Assembly (NCBI GenBank): GCA_038501195.1
Contig: JBBPUQ010000004.1
Span: 5,408,001 to 5,472,000 of the forward strand
DNA length: 64,000 nucleotides
Source of the DNA: Nemania diffusa
Taxonomy: Eukaryota > Ascomycota > Sordariomycetes > Xylariales > Xylariaceae
Direction of reading: 5' to 3'
The first letter of the stretch is position 1; each line of letters starts with the position of its first letter. This document shows positions 9,682-20,998 of the stretch, in pieces. The translations under genes were made by a program, and so were the position numbers. The notes under the pieces were generated by a model that saw only the letters and a program-made list of their open reading frames with translations, was not told where the DNA came from and searched no databases.

Positions 9682-11106
9682 TCACGTTATATTGTCCACG
9701 CCCCTACTAACATACAGATCAAACACGCAATGCCAGACCCCCGGCGCAAACGTCTTGACCTTCTCAACATGCTCAACACAGAGCTGGGTCTGCCCACTGT
9801 CTTTGCCTCCTCTTGCCGCGCGCTCCGCAAACCATTCCTGAATCTCCCCTTTCTTCCCATCGATGTCGGATACGCCGACATTCTCATGGATGTGAAACCA
9901 AGCCCGCGGGGCACAGCTGGCTATCTCCCACGCGGTGCCCCATGAGCCCTGACTGGACGGCAACAGCCCGAGATTCACATGAACGATATCCCTCATCCGT
10001 ACGCCGCGGACCGGTGTCCCATTCCCATCCCCATATCTCTCATCTTCTACCCGCTGCTCTCCCCGCGCCCGCGTAAGCTCGTCCAATTTCCTAATCCGCC
10101 CCGCCGCACGCGTGTTGTCCTCGAGGAACACGACGATGGTCTCGTCGCCCGCGATGACATCTCTCAATATCCCCTCCTCTCCCCCATCTTCATGCTCATT
10201 CCCCTGGGCCGGCGGTACGACAACCCTCACCCCCCACCCATTCGCCGCCGCTCCCCGCCGCAACCCCTCCACGCTCCACGGGTTGAGCTCCCAGCACAGC
10301 ACGCGGAACCCCAGCGCCGCGTAGCAGAAGGCGAAGTACCCAATGCCCGCGTACAGATCCACCGCCACGGCGCCCCAGTGCGGCCGGAAAAGAGCACGAT
10401 GATGACTGCTGCTGGTGTTGCGGTCCGAGGCGTCGTGGAAGGCGAGAAGCCGCGCCTTCTCCTTCACGTTGCCCCGGCTGAACATGGTCCAGCGCGGCGC
10501 CCACGTCTGCGTGATGCCGTTCTGCTTCGTTGATACCCAGAAGGCGCGCGCGAAGTCCGCTTGCGTCGGCGAGGGCGCGGAGGGGGCAGAGGGGCCGAAG
10601 TCGCCGTGGAGCATGCGTAGGCCGCTGGGGCTGCGCAGGATGTTCTCGCGCTCGAGTGCTCCTGTCCCTTCGCTGCTTTCTTTCGATTGTAGGGGTATGC
10701 CCTCGTTGATGGCGAGGTGCGTGAGTTTGGTTGGAGAGGAACTGGAGATGTTGGTGAGGATCGTCTTCCAGAGCAGGGTGGGACCGCTTGAAATTTCATT
10801 TTCCTCGCTCGTTTCTTTGTTATTCAGGTTGTCTAGTAACTCAATAGGTACGGTTGAATTAGATTTTGTGCCTAGGGCTTCATGCCACGCTGGCGATGTG
10901 AACGACCCTGCTGGGAGCAGCACGAGTGACCCGTAAGCTGTCCATCGCTTCGGCGCTTGAGCGATGAGATCATCTACATTGTGGAGATGAGCTGCATGTT
11001 TTTCATACCAGGAGCTGATGGCGGCCTCTATCGGATTTCGTTTTTGGCGGGGAGGTCTCTTTGGTTTTTTATGTGTTCCCTGTCTGTCACATTCCTTTGG
11101 ATTCAT
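9682..11106 (-). CDS. TRM12: tRNA wybutosine-synthesising protein 2 (Trm12/TYW2)
   Basis: A single 474-aa frame starts at ATG 11106. Residues 206-217 (WTMFSRGNVKEK) match the conserved element just upstream of the methyltransferase core in Trm5/Trm12 proteins. D250-LYAGIGYF is SAM motif I, and CWELNPWSVEGLRRG is the region of motif II with the acidic ribose-binding residue. HVNLGLLPSS lies at motif IV. By family knowledge, Trm12 transfers the 3-amino-3-carboxypropyl group from SAM in wybutosine synthesis on tRNA-Phe G37. The NLGLLPSS form (rather than the NLP(x) of Trm5 methylases) favours Trm12. There is no intron. The high GC of 9,980-10,600 creates several long shadow frames that I ignored. 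Confidence 0.85.
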   Translation of the reverse strand: MNPKECDRQGTHKKPKRPPRQKRNPIEAAISSWYEKHAAHLHNVDDLIAQAPKRWTAYGSLVLLPAGSFTSPAWHEALGTKSNSTVPIELLDNLNNKETSEENEISSGPTLLWKTILTNISSSSPTKLTHLAINEGIPLQSKESSEGTGALERENILRSPSGLRMLHGDFGPSAPSAPSPTQADFARAFWVSTKQNGITQTWAPRWTMFSRGNVKEKARLLAFHDASDRNTSSSHHRALFRPHWGAVAVDLYAGIGYFAFCYAALGFRVLCWELNPWSVEGLRRGAAANGWGVRVVVPPAQGNEHEDGGEEGILRDVIAGDETIVVFLEDNTRAAGRIRKLDELTRARGEQRVEDERYGDGNGTPVRGVRMRDIVHVNLGLLPSSQGSWGTAWEIASCAPRAWFHIHENVGVSDIDGKKGEIQEWFAERAARGGKDSGQTQLCVEHVEKVKTFAPGVWHCVFDLYVSRGVDNIT

Positions 11107-12196
11107 GATGAGATGAGTTGTGGTGAACTTATTGCTCCATCGGGGTGAAAGGTCACATGCCGAAGTGGGGACGTTTGGATGAAGCTTATCTAAGTCCAGG
11201 GCGAGCCCCTTTTTAGGCTCACTTACCTATGAAGCCATAATACCTCCAAGCTTGGGTCACTTATTTGACATTAGCGAACGACAAAGCTCATTTCTGTGGT
11301 TTAATTGATATAAATATTTTAAAATTCAATAATGTTATTATGCAACTAATATTGCTAAATTGCTAACACACGGACAACTACGTTTCTGACGAACTAGGCA
11401 ATTTCCCCCATTGCATAGATGCCTTTTTGACGTCGCATCTAGCTTCGATATAAGATTTACTACTGATGAGGCTAGAAATCTCGTAAGAAAAACTTAGTAG
11501 AAACCTGTTTGACGGCTCAGTGATGATATAGGGAGGTTCTCGTGATTGAGTCTCGAAGAGTTGCGAATAGAAAATGCAAAAGCTATTAGAATACAGATTT
11601 TCTTCGCGCCTCTTGTACTAACAAGTTTGAGGAGCATAGCACGCATACATTCCTATTTAACAAAAGCGTAAAGCTGAACACCTCGCTCTACATCAGTGCT
11701 TATGCTGCTAACGGTCTATTCTTCGCATAGTAAAACGGAAACGTGCCTTTGACATATTACACTGTACTTTGGAGACCTGACGAGTAGTTACAATAGCCAA
11801 TTTCAAAGCTTTTCTTCCCTTCTATCTTGAAACGAAAAAGATAAGTTGAATTTAGTGTAGAGAACCTGCCTACCTAGCCAAATTAAGCAGCCCCTAGAGG
11901 GGACTGTTAGGAATAAATAAAAAGCTTCATCGCAGATATGCTAGTCTAAGCTTGATCAATGACCCCCTCCCCCCTTACACTATCTCCTTGTCTACCCACA
12001 CTGCCACACTAAGTAGGTAAGTAGTAAGAATAGTTGGATGGTTTTTGTTTTGATAATGCGGTCGATGTTGCGTTGTAGTGTGGAAATTTGAGCATTGGCG
12101 AAATTAGAGTCCGTCATATCGTTTAGGAGGCACTTTTCTTATTAACATGCTGTTGGTATTGGCGACATCTGGAGGGCTAGGAATCAATTGATCTTT
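11107..12196. other. Gene-poor stretch, AT-rich
   Basis: I see no coding signal. It is the TRM12 upstream region (11107 to about 11250) followed by AT-rich sequence up to the 3' end of the ankyrin-CorA gene. Confidence 0.5.
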
Positions 12197-14878
12197 CTAT
12201 TGAGACCTTTCCAGGTCTCCAGAATCAACCTTCCTATCACGCCTAAGCCATCGCCATAGCCCTCTCACTGATGTCAGAAGCGTGACTTTATCCTGCGCAG
12301 CGAACCATTTCTTGTACCTCAGAAACCAGACGGTAATCGCCACTACGATAACAGAGAAAATTATGGTCGAAATCTCCGCCACAACTGCGACATATTAGCC
12401 AATGAGCTGATTTCGGAGACGTGTAACATAATATCCAGCAAACTCACAGAACCATATCCCTACATATCTCGTACTATACAGACTAGTCGAGTCTGCTCCG
12501 TTTCCGTTATCTGTTGCTAATTCGTACTGGTTTTGTGAGAGGATATCGATAGGCAACGCAAACAAACTTGTCATAAAAGAAAGAGGCGCGAATATGATGG
12601 TGATAACGGTGAAGCCGGTGACGGCAGTGCTGACCATAAGACTAGCACGCGCATCTTCGATGCTGATGAATGTCCGCCTTAGATTCAGCCGATCTTGAAT
12701 CCGCTTTTCGATCCTTTCAGCATTTGCGTTGATTTTGTTGACTCGCTCTTGGTATTGTCTAAGTTTGACTTTGGAGAGCTTGACTCTCTGCCATGCGCGT
12801 GTTCGTAACGTATCCCGACCAAGCCCACGAAAATCAGATTCCTTTGAGCACAATCCTTCAATATCTTCGACCAGTTTCGTTATAATGTCGAGCTGTTGCC
12901 CTAGGATCGCTTGAATTATGACTAGCTCTTCCCGAATATCATAAATCCGGAACATAATCTTGTCCTCTTTCTCCATCACAGGCTCCGGTAACTTTAAATA
13001 AGCCTCGACGTCCAACAAAACCTCGGACGTGCTGATTTCGAAGATGTCAAGCGGGGATGGATGGTTGCCAAGTTGTCGTTCACCAAATTTAAATATATGG
13101 TGAGCTAGGATGAGTCCAGTTAGGATTTCGGGCGTTCGTATTCTCCCAACTTCGTCACCATCAGGAATCCACTTAATATTCGCTGACTCTTGTTGGTCGG
13201 CGGTCTGTGTCGCGATTATAGCCTCCGGGTAAGCTGTCACGACACAGTCATCAAATCTCCAAAGCCGGAGTTGAGGCACCGTTAATAGTGTTCCAGAGTA
13301 CTCTTTGTTAACCACCTGGGTCTTATTTCGCTCGTCGAGGTCCAACTTCTCGGTGTCAAGAATAGAGAAATATGTTTCGTCTAGAGTGCGTTCGTATTGC
13401 ACGAGATTTTTGAAGTCATTGACTACCAATCCTTTCCATTTTTTAGTCTCGTATATTGTTTTATCGTAGTCTTCTTTACTGCGGAGCACTAAGCACGGAA
13501 ACTTATTATAGGTATCAGCATTCATTGTTTCAAAGAGTAATTATATATAACGTACCACAATTGTACACTTTCGAACTCCCTCGCCGTTACCTAAGGTCGG
13601 GTTCAATTTGAAAGAGTAGTTAGGCTCGCAATTAAAAAGGCCTGATGTGCTATTGCTGGAGGAAGATTCTTGGTACCAAGGTAGAATAGCATCGAGAGCA
13701 TGCAGGCTGTAACTGATTTGCCGCCCATATTGTCGAAGAAGAGCCTTCAAGATGTCAGATATGTGTACATATAAACTATACTCAAACTTACAAAGACCAT
13801 GATTCCCTATATACATGTTAGTTGGGGTTATTAGAATTAAGTGCCATTAGAGTCATACATTTACCGAAGAAACATGCAGCCATATTGGCCAGTGGTTTCC
13901 ATCATCATCGGTCAAATCCTCGCTCACTCTAGAAGAGTTGTGTTGAAAAAGAGTCCGATCCTCCTCAAATATACTGCTAATGGGCTTAGTTTGAAGTTTG
14001 TACGGTAGATCCTGATTACGGTTGGGACTATGAAATTCAGCCTTTTCAATGGTAACATTCGGCCAATCCTGGAGTCTCGCATGAAACTCAAAAATAAGCT
14101 TCATTTGCAATAGGGTATGATGGATCATGTCGGTAGAATCAAATGCCGTTCCATCTACTAAGCCCTCGAGATCGGTGCTAGCCTTCCTTGCAAGAAGGAA
14201 CTCTATACCGAGTAGGTTTTTCCACACCGTTGCATATTGCAGTACAGTCTTTCTCCTGAGTTTGTCTGGCTGGTCCAGTATCTCCTGTACGGCAGCCTGG
14301 CCTTGGTTCGGGTACGCTGACATAATATACTTCAACATTGATAGATAGTCGGCAGCTGTGATTTTTTTGACCTTCGTCATGGCATAAAAAATAGCCGATC
14401 TGCCATGTTTGTCTTGTTGAGTTAAGTCCGCATGTTCTTGTGTGACTAGGGATTTAACTATTGGTAGATAATTCATGTATACGCAATATCGCGTAAGTCG
14501 ATTGATGTTGAGCTGATAGCCGGATTCACGGCAACTCTGGATCCATTTCGGTAATCCTGTTTCCCAGTCGCCAGGTAGCTGACTTCCCCGCCATGATGGA
14601 ATAACTAACTAGAACGAAGACTCTTTGCAAGGTTAATGTTTAAGTACGTTCGTTACTTGAAACTAATTAGATAGCTACTTACTAAGATTATCAATGTTTT
14701 TCCGAATCAAATATTCGTTTCCCGAGGGTGTATGTATATTAGTGGGCAAGATGTCGGTCTCTGATCCTGGAAACATTGCCAAGGTGAAACATTGTTCTAT
14801 TATAGAGCAATCGAGAGGATCAAGTAGAGAAGCGTCATAAGGCTCCCATTCGATCCCTTCGTTTCCCAAGTCCACCAT
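12197..14878 (-). CDS. Ankyrin-repeat / CorA-like magnesium transporter fusion, six exons
   Basis: Exons on the minus strand are 14878-14683, 14604-13865, 13806-13792, 13744-13556, 13501-12448 and 12384-12197. All phases agree and they sum to 794 codons (793 aa). Introns are 47-78 nt with GTAAGT, GTAAAT, GTAAGT, GTACGT and GTGAGT donors. The N-terminal third has ankyrin-like helices (KWIQSCRESGYQLNINRLT, then ADLTQQDKHGRSAIFYAM). A linker with W-L-H-V-S-S leads to the CorA-like part: RTLDETYF, LTVPQLRLWRFDD, a coiled-coil stretch, then two membrane helices (ASLMVSTAVTGFTVITIIF and FVAEISTIIFSVIVVAITVW). After TM1 the sequence is PLSFMTSLFALPID, where classical CorA has G-M-N. Likely a membrane protein; cation transport is inferred. 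Exon 3 is only 15 nt and is the weakest part of the model. An upstream exon with more ankyrin repeats cannot be excluded. Confidence 0.72.
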
Positions 14879-15042
14879 ATTATCAGCTGAAGAATTCTTG
14901 TTAGTGGGTATAAATATTCTCGGATTTGATTAAAGGGATATAAAAAAGAGAGGCCAATAATACCACGGAAGTGTAGAGAAGTTTAATAAGTGGAAAAGTA
15001 ACCAGTGTCTAAATGTGAAAAGATTATCTCACAGATATAATA

Positions 15043-15130
15043 AAGTGTAGAAGGTGGTAGTATAAGGCTCAATAGATATATTTATTGATTCCGGATTCTC
15101 TAAGTCCCTAAGGGGGACGAAAAGTCCTCT
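15043..15130 (+). repeat. Diverged direct repeat, copy 1
   Basis: The segment contains GGCTCAATAGATATATT and TAAGGGGGACGAAAAGTCC. It aligns by eye with 15955-16040 in the same orientation, with mostly transition differences. It may be the remnant of an LTR. Confidence 0.5.
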
Positions 15131-15954
15131 TTATATAGCCAAAACCATGGATATAACCAGCCTATAGGTGTTGGGCGATAAAGTCGCAGCTTGGTCGCTA
15201 TCGGATCCCCAGGGATATTTTCATTAGTTACTACTATTATATAAGGAATAGAATCCTTATCTATCTTTAAAGGAGGACTCAGGAATCAATGAAATTGAGC
15301 CCTGACCCTAAACTGCTACCTAGCTTCTACCTGACTGCTTGTATCTATGTGATCTATCTTCACTCTGGACCTCATCCTCTGACAGTAGAGCCTGATTACT
15401 TTATCTCCTGAAATATAGAGAGGTCTAATAAGTGGAAAGGTAACTAGTTCCTCAGTCGCGAGGGGATCAGGGTGTATAATCTCAGATAAGCCTGCTTCCT
15501 AAGATCTAGATACTACTAATCGTAAAGCCCGGACGGTTCCTCATGTAGCCTGTGACTTATGCAATGTATCATACATATCATAGATAAGACCTATTGGCCC
15601 CGAAGCCTTCAACGCAACATTTATTTATGATTATGATGCATAGATGACGTTTTGACGCGGTGTTGTTATGCAGGCTCGCACATGAAGCGTGAGGCAAACG
15701 GGGTGCAATCTCCAATGTTAAATGCACTGTAGAGGGGAAGAACGGATTACACTCCGCCCTCGGCTTTGCAGAATAAAGTACAAATGCCGTTCACTGTAGA
15801 CTCTATACGTAGCTCGGCGGCAGATACTAAAGCTTGGCGAAAAGAAACATACTTTAAGCAGAAAGAATCTGTAACAAGGTCATTACTAGGACTCGGGCTA
15901 GCATCAATTCAGCTAATAGTTATCTTTGAGATAGAAGTCCCGTAGCAGCTGGGA

Positions 15955-16040
15955 AGAAGGGTGTAATATAGGGCTCAATAGAAATATTCAATGACTCCTG
16001 ACCCTTGGGTCCATAAGGGGGACCGAAGGTCCCATACATA
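15955..16040 (+). repeat. Diverged direct repeat, copy 2
   Basis: The segment contains GGGCTCAATAGAAATATT and TAAGGGGGACCGAAGGTCCC, matching copy 1 at 15043-15130. The 3' part can fold as a short hairpin (GGGACC...GGTCCC). The spacing between copies is about 0.9 kb. Confidence 0.5.
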
Positions 16041-19000
16041 AGTGATAAATGAGGCACGGTACTGCACAGTAAGAAGCTCTGTAGCCAATTAGATGCCCAA
16101 ACAAAAACCCAACTTTGAATTCCATCTTTTCCGTATAGGTACCACGCCGTTGCCTCTTTTCAATTGAACGCGATGAGACAACAAGACCACCCACAATGAG
16201 TGTAGGATCTCCTCTGGAGCAGAAGTTAGTTTAATGGCTTGGTGATCATATGAAGATTGCCTCTCATAGCTATGAGTTAGTTGCTAGCAACACAGCTGTT
16301 CTTCACACTTTATGAATTAACAAGGTTGGGAAGCATATAACACACTTTTCTATGCCTAAAATGAGCACGAAGCTATATACCTCTTTCGATTCCGCAAGAA
16401 TCGTCTAACGAGCATTGCATCCGCGCCCTCAACTTCAGGTCATCCTTCACAAGTAAATCATTATCGGTTGACTTAGGAGTGCAAATATGTAAGACCACCG
16501 AGTGCGGCAGGGGCGGTGAGTATCCAGATGTCAGCAACTCGTTTGAGGACTTGCTGTTCTCACTCTCAGGCCTAGAGATATGCCTAAGATAATGCTACAC
16601 TAAGACCTTCAGTTTTAGTGTGAAGCTTACTAGTCGTGTCAGGCGTGCAAACTCTAACACGAAGGTTATGAACATAATTAGAAACGAAATGCAGCTGGAA
16701 GCGAGAGATTATGTCTTAGGAGTTCAAGCTTAAAAAGAACTATAAACCCTACCTAACCTATAAGGATACAAGGACCCTTGATTTCATATAAGGTTGTTGT
16801 GACTATGAACTTTATTCTACACTCTTTTCACTGTCAAATTAGCCGAACAAATTTTCATTTTTACGGGCCGGGAAATCAACTTTTAAGACCTGCAAACTGT
16901 CAAGGTTTCCCACCTTGACAAAGTTCTACTTTTGCATCGGTAGTGTTGCGGTTAGCGCTGTAGTTCTGTTCCGTGACAACTGTTCAATCACGGCGTGTCA
17001 CGGTACTAAACCTCAAGGAGGTTAAGACTACAGCATGGGCCTCAGCTTGGTCTATATAAGCTAAAAGGATAGGCTTCGCAGATCTAGATAGAACTTCTCT
17101 CCTTGTGCAATAACAATAAGTCAATCTGGCAACACTAGCAGTCTGAACTGACATGGCGCGAAATTAGGTTCTAGGAACGGACAGCCTATGAGGACTTACG
17201 AAGAAATATTTATAATATATCTTGATATAATGTAATGTGTTCTGAAAACCTTGGTTGTTTAAAATAGAAGGACTACATCTAGTCCCATAATGGTTTTCAT
17301 GCTTAAGAGGATATAATGTGAAGTAACAGAAAAGAAATTTGGATAAGAGCACACTTTGAAACACTGGGGGTCAGACATCTATTAAGACTATGAGAGATCT
17401 ACTACATTTCCACGAAGTAGCGGATACAGAAATACGTATTCGTCTAACAGATATGATTTTAGCCCTAGCCATGGCGACCGCCTTGACTAGGGCAACCTGC
17501 CCGCTTTAGAGAATACTTCATTGTGTCTAGATAATGGAGAGCATTATAAAATAGAAGCTGAGCCTTTGATATGGTAGGCTTGGTGTAACCAGTATACGAT
17601 GTAATGCGGACTACCACGTTAACCAAGTTACCGTTAAGGTTAATAATCTTACTTCTGTAACCCAAACTTTACCTAGATAACTATATATATCGACATCTTT
17701 ACCGGTAACTTAGTCTCACATGTGTACTTACTGCCCTGCATCAGTACTAAGTCTACATACAGTAGACAATGAACAAGCCGACGTTGTATATGATAGTCTA
17801 CCGACCCTTAGAACCCAAAATACATGTGAAGAAAATAAAATTCTCTTCTGGGAGTAATATACATAGTAGGAACCAATCAAATATGGTACAATCAAACTAA
17901 GAATCCTAAACTAAACCCTGTCGACTCGGGGATAAGGGAAGGCCGAACTTGGCAATGCCACCACATGTGCGAATGGTAGCTTCTGGGCTTAGCTTGGGTA
18001 GCTTTGCACAGATGGCATGTCTAGAGATGCATGAACTAAGGCAGCTCCCCGAAATCGGTTGCTTTGAGATAGTAGGTATGTAGACCGAGTTGAAGGTGAG
18101 ATCAGCGACGCTGTGGGGGTGGCTAATATATCCTGCTCTACCTAGATACTATGTACATATACTATTACCTGTCATACAAGGTAGGTATGTGACTGGCGAA
18201 GGACGGAAGCCCGGCCGGAGGTTTCGGGGTTCGATATGTAGATCTTATTGATCATGGAATGGTGATTGTGATAGGTAGATGGTGCCACGTCCGTCCCATG
18301 CGACGGATAGGGAGGAATCAGTTAGGTACTTATCTAGTGGAGGATGTGGAACCGGGGCACTCCGCATTGTCAAGGGTTTGCTAGCCTTCCCCAGTTGCAC
18401 TACAGCAGAAGGCGCGGTCCTCCTCGTCTGTTATGTAAGATGATTTCCCACTCAACCGGCTTCAGCATCGTAAGATTCTGACGCCCGATGTCTAACAAAC
18501 AATGCGCCGAGTTCCGGCACTCTGACGGACAATTATGCTTACTATAGCCGTAATAGTGACGTCGGATAATTCCGTTTCTCCATCCGCGGGGAAAGCGATG
18601 AATTTCTTGCTTGCCTGTAGATAAATAAACTTCTAGAGTGTATGGGCAGGAAGCAAATAAATTCTAGGCCAGGTAGACTACCACGCGCCGCCAATAGCTT
18701 CCCCAGTTCGTTTTGTCGAGAAAAATGTTTGGTACTATGTAAGCCCTGCCGATAGTAACTGCATTCTGGATCCATGCAGCGTAGCAATCCGAACCCCCGT
18801 CGCCCAGCCTGGGCAAAGTAGCGTGCCAGGCAGCCTGAAGCAAGCGTTGCCTGCGGCGTGCATGCAGGAAGGTCTAGGATATGACAGTATGTGATACTGT
18901 GTGCTATAAGTCCTCGAGAGTCTCGAGGACTTCGAGTTAGGAAACACTACAGAATATCAATCAACCAATTGAGATTTTGATACTTGTGATAGGCACACTT

Positions 19001-19569
19001 ACCTTGTGCTTTGGATGATGGTAGATATAGTGTGATATATTTAGCCTACATAAATTTCTTATTCACATGGTATTTGATTGAGCACTGTTGCCTTCTTTCC
19101 CTTGCAGTATGAGCATCATGTCCAGCATACTTATATTTCTCTTCGTGAAATCATAATAATTAAAACTCTAGTTGAAACCTAGTGTACCTTTTATTATTCA
19201 TTTATAATATTTGGGCTTTAGAAGTTAAGTACAATCGTATGTTAATGGATTGCCTCTACTAGTATCTATGCTCTCGAGTCTTGAGGAGTTCAAAACATTT
19301 AACATTGTTACTCATCACCGATACTATCATCGGCCGAGAACACACTAAGATATAGAGTACGAGAGGCGGAAACGTCAATTCATGTTTATTTATTCATGGG
19401 TGTGCAGAAGAACCATTTTAAAAACCTTGAGACCCCTGGACTCGTCCAGCTGCCCATGTCACCTACGACTAGTACGCCGAAATCCAGTATAATGTGGTTC
19501 GCAATGGGGTACATGCTCTTAACGCCATCCCTAGGGCCAACCGTTCCACGCCACGACCACTGTCGTTCT

Positions 19570-20998
19570 TTATCCCTTCTTCTTGGACACACCGACGGTA
19601 CGACCGCGGCGGCCCGTTGTCTTGGTGTGCTGTCCACGGACACGGAGTCCCCAGTAGTGTCGGAGACCACGGTGAGCACGGATCTTCTTTAGGCGCTCAA
19701 GATCTTCACGGAGCTTGCTGTCAACAGCAGATGAGATGGCATGAGAGTTGGTACCGGTAACGATATCCCTTTGTCGGTTGAGGACTGTCCATCATTAGGT
19801 CATGTGTTCTAGCTCCCCCAGAATTTGTATGTAACTTACACCAGGCGGGGATCTTGTAAGCAGCGGGGTCCTTGACAATCTGGACGACACGCTCAAGTTC
19901 TTCGGCGGTAAGCTCACCAGCGCTAAGGGCCATTCACATTAGATTTCCATTTACCGCGGTGTTTGGTTGTTTTCTTAGCTTACCGCTTGTTCTTGTCAAT
20001 ATCGGCCTTCTTGAGGATCAAGTCGGCGAAACGAGGACCAATACTGGACGGTATTTTAGTTTATGTTATATTGTGACTACCACTGAGAGATTCTTACCCC
20101 TTGATGGAGGTCAGGGAGTCTGTATTCATATTAGTAACTGAATATTAAATATGCAATATGTCATAAGGCTGCAAGAATCGAGAAAGAAATCTACCAGTAG
20201 ATTCTCCTCGCAGTCATCATAAAAAGAAATAGAGCTTTACTCACATAGGGCCTTTTGCTTTCCGTCGACATTGGTGTTACTGTTAAAACAGTTAGTAGGT
20301 GATGATTTTGATGTTTCGAGTATAGAAGCCGTAGTAGGTGTGGCGATGAATCAACATTATCGAAACATCCATCCGTGCTAACATCGAAAGGCGGGATACG
20401 GAGAGGTAGGAGATCCATACAGTAGACGAATAATGAACTATTAATATTATGTTAGCATAATTTGTTTGACACAAACTGGAGAGTTGGATGATCAAGCTTC
20501 GAAGGTGTGATATCACCGAAGCCAGATCGTAACTCCTAATGATTCGACGTGTGAAAGTAAAGTGTTGCGTACCTGAAAGTTCGACTTCTCCCCCGAGACG
20601 AGCGACTAGAAAATGTATCAGTACTGCGCTTGCAATCAAAAGTGTTCTGCTGTCCGTCTGTTCAAGGCCTCGCTATTCCTGTCGCAAATGCTCAAGTGCT
20701 GGCTAGTGTCCCATTTCGTGGGCATCAAAGGCGCTGTTGGCTCAAGTCGAAGATCCCCAACGCGACTCATAATTCTTGCATATTTCTCTAGAATCGACAG
20801 AATTGTGGTATCATTCGCGTGGCCCCGAGGATATGATTGATACGTGACGGACCGTATATATCATCGAACAGATATCATCGTTGCGCGGCGACACGGTAGC
20901 GGCGGCAAGGTGGTGTAGCAATTTTGAGCATTTGTTCCAGGAAATATCGAGGCCATTGAACAGTGGACGGGAGCGCATCTGTTGTTTGAACTCACCAT
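19570..20998 (-). CDS. RPS18: 40S ribosomal protein S18 (uS13), eight exons
   Basis: Exons on the minus strand are 20998-20996 (just ATG), 20605-20573, 20437-20421, 20279-20245, 20119-20098, 20043-19984, 19922-19840 and 19784-19570. They total 468 nt, exactly 155 aa plus stop, and every intron has GT...AG ends. The protein reads [83 protein letters not shown], then [32 protein letters not shown] and ends VGVSKKKG. This is the full uS13 family including the C-terminal basic tail. It is part of the small-subunit head, at the subunit bridge near the P site. A first exon that is only the start codon, and a 17-nt third exon, make this gene easy to miss in automatic annotation. Confidence 0.93.

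Larger units (their letters stand above)
14879..19569. other. 4.7-kb gene-poor, AT-rich region with decayed repeats
   Basis: No supported gene. Open frames are short and lack motifs. The region contains diverged direct repeats (see 15043 and 15955) and is rich in TA dinucleotides, which fits old transposon DNA altered by C-to-T mutation. This is inference, because dinucleotide indices were not computed. Confidence 0.55.

Noticed and set aside
16793..17160. Possible ancient LTR: TATA-like GGTCTATATAAGC, then TGACA followed by TGGCGC, which resembles an LTR end plus tRNA primer site.
   Set aside because: No second copy was found within the window and the borders are not clear, so a promoter-like chance match is equally likely.
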